A DNA stretch of 64,000 bases from Dallia pectoralis (lineage: Eukaryota > Chordata > Actinopteri > Esociformes > Umbridae): assembly GCA_029465975.1 (NCBI GenBank), contig CM055755.1, forward strand, positions 12,646,738 through 12,710,737, in the 5' to 3' direction. The position numbers and the translations under genes are program-made. Within the stretch, counting starts at the first letter, position 1; each line of letters opens with the position of its first letter. The notes beneath the pieces are model-generated. The model was not told where the DNA came from. It did no database searches and saw only the letters and a list, made by a program, of their open reading frames with translations. Below are positions 58,193 to 64,000 of this stretch, piece by piece.

Positions 58193-59221
58193 TTTCAGGT
58201 CTCTCGACTGAGGTCGCTGAGACCATCCTTCACTCCAGAGCTCCAGCCACAGGGAAGGCGTATGCCGCCAGGTGGAAACTGTTCACCTCGTGGTGTAGAG
58301 AGCGGCAGGTGGACCCAGTTAACTGCCCAGTGTTTGCAGTACTGGAGTTTCTGCAGCAACGCTTCTCTACAGGTCTATCCCCATCCACACTGAAGGTGTA
58401 TGTGGCGGCTTTTTCCGCATGCCATGTCCCTCTAAATGGGGTTTCTCTGGGGAGACACCCACTGGTATCACGCTTCCTTCGTGTCGCCAGGAGGCTGAGG
58501 CCAGCAGCCGGCATGAGGGTGCCATCCTGGGACCTGGCCATTGTACTAGAAGGCCCTCTCCCGTGCTCCGTTTGAGCCCATTGAGGAGGTCCCTGACAAG
58601 TTCGTGACCCTCAAGACGGTCTTCTTACTTGCCATCTCTTCTCTGAAGAGGATTGGTGATATGCAAGCGCTGTCGGTGGCGCCCTCTTGCTTGGACTTCT
58701 CACCCGGGATGGTCAAGGCGTTTCTACTACCTTCACCCGGGTATGTCCCCAAGGTCCCAACTAACATCGTTGGGCCTATTGTGCTGCAAGCCTTCTGCCC
58801 TCCTCCTTTTTTGACGTCGGACCAGAAGAAGCATAACCTCCTCTGCCCGGTGAGGGCCTTAGACGCCTACGTCCACAGAACTGCCCTGTGGAGGCTGTCC
58901 GAACAGTTGTTCGTGTGCTTTGGACCACCCAAGAGAGGGGGTCCTGTGTCTAAGCAGAGGATGAGCAAGTGGGTGGTTGAGGCCATCTCACTTGCTTACG
59001 AGTCGGCTGGTCAGCCTTCACCCTTGGCTGTTCGAGCCCACTCGACCAGGAGTATGGCGGCTTCAAAAGCCCTTTTGTCAGGTAAAGTGTCTCTACATGA
59101 CGTCTGTGTTGCGGCAGGCTGGTCCTCACCGCACACGTTCGCCAGGGGCGCAGATGCTTTCGTCCGAATGTGCGCTCTGACTTCACATGGCGGACACTTG
59201 CTCGTATGGCGAAGTGGGTAG
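58193..59221 (+). pseudogene. DIRS tyrosine recombinase, broken
   Basis: The first frame holds the core-binding part (SPSTLKVYVAAFSACHVPLN, GRHPLVSRFLRVARRL), then shifts near 58570 to the catalytic part (SLKRIGDMQALSV with the first Arg, HNLLCPVRALDAYV, RAHSTR with the H-x-x-R box). Near the end, TFARGADAFVRM stands where family members have a Tyr a few residues after the FAR motif, so the nucleophile appears lost. Confidence 0.75.
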
Positions 59222-59570
59222 TGGCGTTCCCATAGCGTTTTCACGCAGCTCGAAGTTCCCTGATAGGGAACGTCTCCGGTTACGTATGTAACCATAGTTC
59301 CCTGAGGGGAACGAGACGCTGCATGTCTGTGCCATACTCCCAGCATGCCCTTGGCACTTGCTTCAGCCCATCAGAAACTGAAGGTGCCGGTAATTAGGGG
59401 TGCTTTTATGACTTCCTGGTCGCGACGTCACCCGTCTGTGACGTTCCGTCACGCCATTGGACTGATTACACATGTGCTTCATGACGCACTCACGCAGAGC
59501 GTTCCCATAGCGTTTTCACGCAGCGTCTCGTTCCCCTCAGGGAACTAAGGTTACATACGTAACCGGAGAC

Positions 59571-60160
59571 GTTCACGGTTTTCAACCGATCACTGCCCAC
59601 ACCTGCCCGTCTTACTAGCATATGGGTCTGAACTAGAATATGTTGATACATACAAATACCTAGAGGTCTTGTTAGACAGCTCCCTTTCCTTCCAGCCGCG
59701 CATAAACAAACTCAATTATAAAATTCTGTTTATAATCACTTTAATTTTCCTCAACAGGGCTTCCTTCACTCATGCTGACAAACTTGCCTTGGTGAAGATG
59801 TCTATTATACCAATGTTCGACTTTGGCGATGTCATTTATAGAACTGACTGAAACTGTCTCCTGAGTAAACTGGGTGGTTTACCATAGTGTTAAATGTTTT
59901 GTCAGCAATGCCCTTTCATGGATTAGTCGGCTGGCCGGCATTTAACACTCATTGGTACCAGCTAATTTACAAGTCGCTGCTAGGCAAAGTCCCGCTGTTC
60001 CTAAGCCCTACCCACCTGCAGTCTACGCTCAAGCAGGTACATTGGTCACACCGAAAGCCTACAAAACATTTGGCCGCCAATCCTTCCAGTTTTTAGCCGC
60101 CAATGACTGGAACGAATTACAAAAAAACCCAGAACTTGACTCGCAGTGCGTGTAAACTGT
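59571..60160 (+). mobile_element. LINE remnant, right part
   Basis: Continues the element broken at 55616: YKYLEVLLDSSLSFQPRINK, LALVKMSIIPMFDFGDVIYR, THWYQLIYKSLLGKVPLFL and a terminal AANDWNELQKNPEL, typical of LINE reverse-transcriptase C-termini. Several stops. Confidence 0.8.
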
Positions 60161-61306
60161 TGTTAATTTCTTCTCACTTATGTCATGCCCTTTTTGCACA
60201 GTGGACCTCTCTCATCTGCACAGATCTGTTTTCATTCTTGAATTATTCTATTTGCTGAGATATGCTCAAATGCTCTTTCTCTTAAAACCATGTTAATTTC
60301 AAAGACACCTGTGGTGTAGACATTTGCAAGGTGCTCGAACAATGGGGGTAATTTAATAAAACTCCTACACTATGTTCACTGAATTCTTAGGTAAAATTTA
60401 TATTTACATTTTCAAATGTATTTTATCAAGAAATAAAGCTGTACACATTTTAATCTTACCCATAGTTACACATTTATTTGGACAGCAAATCAGTCATGGC
60501 ATTAGCACAACCCTGTTTAATAACTTACACACTTACACTGATATTATAGTGACCTCTTGTGGTCATATGTAAAACTCACAACTAAACTCATTCAAATACA
60601 GGTTTTCAAAACCAGTCATCAATGAAACATGGTGCAAAACATTTCTATCTGTTTTGAATTATGAATTGAAAAACAAACTATGATTTCGTAAAACAACATA
60701 AATGAATTTATTATATCTAAACGCAAATATCAATACAATTTGGCCCACATGGTACAGATGTTTAGAAAGTACCTTCCAGTCAATAATGTAATTTAAAAAC
60801 CATTCATATTGCATATCATAACAAACAAATTACCTTTAGACAACATAAATGATGTGCATTTGCAAATCGACTGTACTACACCCCTAGTGCAGTTGTCAAC
60901 GATTTGATGGTTTTGACAAGGAATAGTTTTTTTGTCTTCCGCAAAATATTTTTATAATGTTCAAACAAGTCAGTTTTTACAGGTATACGTTTTTTATTGA
61001 AGAACACGGAGGTGGTACAGTTTGTGTCCAGGTTTGAGCAGGCTTAGAGATAATGACTGTTAACATAGTGTAAACAATTTCACAGCAAAATCTATTCTTT
61101 ATCTTTTCTTTGTAACTCCATTTCCATTATGCTGTGAATCATGATGACACAGGACCTTTCTATTATGCAGCAGTACACTCACTTTTTCCCATTGTTTTCC
61201 AATGACCAATGTGACCAACCTATGCTATTAAAAACACAGTATTTTCCCTATAAACTCTTGTTTTAAAAGTGGAGAATTTATACTTTGATAATCAGATAAA
61301 GTCAAT
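60161..61306. other. AT-rich intergenic DNA and connexin 3' UTR
   Basis: No gene seen. A minus-strand AATAAA (60993-60998) lies about 310 bp past the connexin stop and is a plausible polyadenylation signal. Confidence 0.45.
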
Positions 61307-62404
61307 TCACAGCCAGGACTTCTTAGTCCGACCTATCTTGTCCATGTCCAATTTAACTTTCACTAGGCCCCGCACTTCCGAAGTCCTCTTGGAGCTGCAT
61401 TCTACAGTAGAGTCTGTCTCAAATGAGATGGCTGGGGCCTGAGTGAGGAGACTGGTCCCAGCCTTGTCCTGGGCCGTTGGTGTGGGAGTTTGCAAGACCA
61501 GCCTGCCCCTCAAAGAGTGTTTTAGCTGCAGCAGCAGGGGATTGTGGTGGTTGTACAGCCCCACGGCATCACTCTCAGGCCGCACACAGGTGGAACAGGC
61601 AGAGAAGAGCACGCGGAAGATGTACACCCACCCCAGATAGTGCAGCTCCGCGATGTTCAGCACAAAGCAGCCCAGGCTAATGGTGAACATGAAGTTGAGG
61701 AAGATGGTCTTCTCTGTGGCTCGGGACACAAAACAATCCGTGCGGGTGGGGCAGGGGTAGGTCTCACAGCGGTACAAATGGGGAACGTCAAAGCCAAACA
61801 GGTAGTATTGCCCCACCAGGAAGGTGATCTCCATGATGGAGCGCAGCAGCACGTGCAGAATGTAGATTAGCAGCACCTGGCTGGAGAGTTGAGTGGGGTC
61901 CTCCCCCACTTCCCCATAGTCCTCCTCCCGCAGGTTCTGTTCCACCACTTCCCCTTCCTGACCACCCCAATCCTCCCTAAACACAGGGCAGTAGGTTGGC
62001 TCCATGTCCTCCACCCCTTCCCCGCCCAGCTTCCCGAAGACCTTCTTGGAGGTCCGCTCAGTCATCACCTGCTCCCTCTGGACGTCCAGCTTTTCGTCTT
62101 TGGCGATCTTGTGTAGGACGTATACGATGTAGAAGATGGACGGCGTGGAGACCAAGACGATCTGGAAGACCCAGAAGCGCAGGTGTGAGACGGGGGCGAA
62201 GGTGTCGTAGCACACGTTGTTGCAGCCAGGTTGCAGGGTGTTGCAGGTGAACTTGGACTGCTCATCACTGTACACCGCATCCCCCACCAGGGCCACCAGC
62301 AGAATGCGGAAGATCAGCAGCATGGTCAGCCAGATTTTGCCAATCACCGTGGAGTGGTTCTGCACCTCAGACAGGAAGCGTCCAAGAATGGACCAGTCTC
62401 CCAT
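61307..62404 (-). CDS. Connexin (gap-junction channel protein), 365 residues
   Basis: Intact single coding exon. Topology: cytoplasmic N-terminus, TM1 about 21-41, first loop with C54-x6-C61-x3-C65 (CNTLQPGCNNVC), TM2 about 76-97, cytoplasmic loop about 98-175 (acidic, fairly long), TM3 about 178-203, second loop C213-x4-C218-x5-C224, TM4 about 233-254, C-terminal tail to 365. Six connexins form a hemichannel and two hemichannels a gap junction. The first loop (CNTLQPGC) looks delta-type (GJD), while the N-terminus (HSTVIGKIWLT) and FAPVSHLRFWVFQ recall gamma types, so the subfamily is left open. The tail ends SWL, a possible class I PDZ ligand. ATG at 62404 is preceded eight bases upstream by a 3' splice site (TCTCCACCCTGTCAG), so a non-coding 5' exon is expected, as in most connexin genes. 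Confidence 0.95.
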   Translation of the reverse strand: MGDWSILGRFLSEVQNHSTVIGKIWLTMLLIFRILLVALVGDAVYSDEQSKFTCNTLQPGCNNVCYDTFAPVSHLRFWVFQIVLVSTPSIFYIVYVLHKIAKDEKLDVQREQVMTERTSKKVFGKLGGEGVEDMEPTYCPVFREDWGGQEGEVVEQNLREEDYGEVGEDPTQLSSQVLLIYILHVLLRSIMEITFLVGQYYLFGFDVPHLYRCETYPCPTRTDCFVSRATEKTIFLNFMFTISLGCFVLNIAELHYLGWVYIFRVLFSACSTCVRPESDAVGLYNHHNPLLLQLKHSLRGRLVLQTPTPTAQDKAGTSLLTQAPAISFETDSTVECSSKRTSEVRGLVKVKLDMDKIGRTKKSWL

Positions 62405-64000
62405 GGTTTAACCTGACAGGGTGGAGAAAGGAGTGCTCTGTCAATCTCCATATTGAATTGGTACATTTTCTGTTCACAATTTTGTCTGTTGTCTTCTGAT
62501 GACCTGGTTGGAAATAACTGATCAGCCAACGGTGACAGCATTAATATGGTAGAAGCCATGACTGGAGCTGCCCGTATGAATACAGACTAATGGCCATTGA
62601 TGCCCCAATCTGTGTGAAGACAACTCACAACACAGCACACCATCACTAAATAATTTTCCCCAACATACCACTCATCATCTAATAACTTCTCGATCGTCGG
62701 TTAACACATGATGACAATGATACATGTGAAGTCATTACACAGAAATCGTTTATTTTATTATATAAAGTGAAATGCAAATAGGTGTCACTCACCCCTTAAT
62801 AGTTTGTCTCTTTCCAATGTACATCTGTACAAAACACCTTGCCATGCAGTCTGCATGGTTATAGTGAATACGTATGCTGTTAGATGGACGGTATGAACTG
62901 TGTTGAACGTGATGTGGTAGAATAGGCTGACCACACATATTCAGCCACTCTGTCTAAAACCCTCATTGTACTATGAGATACAAAGGCATCCAATGTACAG
63001 TTTAACAAAGATTTAAAAGTACAATGGGAGGCACTTTTGGAAAACCCGGGAATAGTTCAGCAGCGAACAAACTGGAAAATGGGAAAAACCAAGCCAGGCC
63101 CAGCCAGTCCCAGCAAAGGCAATGCATGCCTGTTCTAAAAAAAATACAATTTGGAGAAACTGAAGATCTATAAAAAAAAAAAATCCAGACAATGCTAAAT
63201 CCATCTCAACGAATTGTGATAACAAGGAATCACAATGATTATGATGACTGTAACATTTATATTTTGATGTCATGTAGCCTTAGTGATTAGAGCTATAGCC
63301 CATTAACCCAGAAATACTTACAAAAATAAAAATCGCAGTTCACAAAAATTGCATTCCAGGAGCTGTTTGGACAAAAAAAGGACTCTGGTAACCTTTCAAA
63401 TTACATATTGAAGAGTAAATAGCTAGTCTCAAAGACCGAGGAATTTATTAGATGTCTTCAGGACAGTTTGCATTTCCATTCAAATATGTTGGTGGGATCT
63501 ATTTGTCCACTAAAATGTCAGTTGATGGGTCCATCCCAACGATAAAGCCTCTGTATTCTCCTCAACATCATAAACCTATCTTCGGTATCCTCAGAAATAT
63601 GAAAGATCAAGCCTCTGTATTCTCTGTAACATCAAAGATGGAGCGTCATCCTCCACGGCATCTGTGTCTCTGCTTCATCATGATCTGATGTTCCACTGTT
63701 GCTCTGGACTGGGGGACATCAGGACCATTCCCCTGATGTTTGACTGGCTGGGCTGAATGCCTGGATTAGGACTGGTCGATGACTGTGTCATATACGAACC
63801 AAACAGCCAGTTCCTCTGGGCAAAACATCATCAGTACCTGAATTAGCTGATTGAGTCTAATTGAGAATAGTTTGAGGAATAATCTGTTTCACAGAAAAAC
63901 ACTGTCAAAGACAATTTTTGCTAACAAAGCACGGCAATGCTGTGTATACTTACTTTACAAGACTTACAGAGAAACTAAATACAACCCTGAAAAGTGTATT
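62405..64000. other. Connexin upstream region
   Basis: Starts with the 3' splice site at 62413. The upstream non-coding exon and promoter should lie here or beyond the right edge but were not identified. No other gene seen. Confidence 0.45.

Larger units (their letters stand above)
55617..59570 (+). mobile_element. DIRS-like tyrosine-recombinase retrotransposon, decayed
   Basis: Inverted terminal repeats of about 150 bp: 55643-55793 and 59375-59524 (begin gctgcgtgaaaacgctatgg). An internal complementary region at 59225-59335 combines sequence from both termini, the arrangement of DIRS elements, whose replication is thought to pass through a circle. Coding parts in order: gag-like (55901-57197), remnants of reverse transcriptase/RNase H (about 57566-57930), and a tyrosine recombinase (about 58200-59221). 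Frames are broken and the reverse transcriptase core is deleted. Confidence 0.88.

Overview
The window is vertebrate nuclear DNA, almost certainly from a ray-finned (teleost) fish. It holds most of the 5' half of an nf1 (neurofibromin) gene on the minus strand. Two classic nested neighbours, OMG and EVI2B, lie on the plus strand in the large nf1 intron, in the same order and orientation as in mammals. Tc1, hAT, DIRS, Pao/BEL and LINE remnants typical of fish are abundant. Several dispersed repeats (about 20.2, 49.1, 50.8 and 9.9 kb) resemble families common in salmoniform and pike genomes; that narrower placement is an inference from memory.

Layout. 0-1.1 kb: 3' part of an EVI2B-like membrane protein gene (+). 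1.1-14.8 kb: intron filled with transposons and tandem arrays. 14.9-16.3 kb: OMG (+) in two coding exons. 17.2-18.7 kb: a 1.5-kb array of a 29-bp unit. 19.2-53.9 kb: 34 nf1 coding exons (-), from the start codon at 53904 to the exon equivalent to human legacy exon 27b, ending at 19185. They give 4637 nt of open coding sequence with conserved phases; the gene continues past the left edge. 54-54.4 kb: putative nf1 promoter with four NRF1-type palindromes. 54.8-60.2 kb: a LINE split by a decayed DIRS-like element. 61.3-62.4 kb: an intact connexin on the minus strand.

The most unusual property is the tandem repeat load. By my rough sum about 13 kb of 64 kb (about 20%) is minisatellite or microsatellite. 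Many arrays are local amplifications of recognisable sequence. In nf1 several start within a few bases of a splice site, and at least three appear to include exonic bases (legacy exon 10a donor, exon 11 acceptor, exon 2 donor). Others amplify pieces of transposase or integrase coding sequence. nf1 also lacks two segments of the cysteine/serine-rich domain relative to the human protein, keeps the alternative 63-nt exon 23a, and has fused human exons 24 and 25.

Functionally, neurofibromin is a Ras GTPase-activating protein, OMG a GPI-linked leucine-rich-repeat myelin protein, EVI2B a haematopoietic membrane protein, and the connexin a gap-junction channel subunit. The first three are linked by a conserved nested-gene arrangement, not by a shared pathway visible here.
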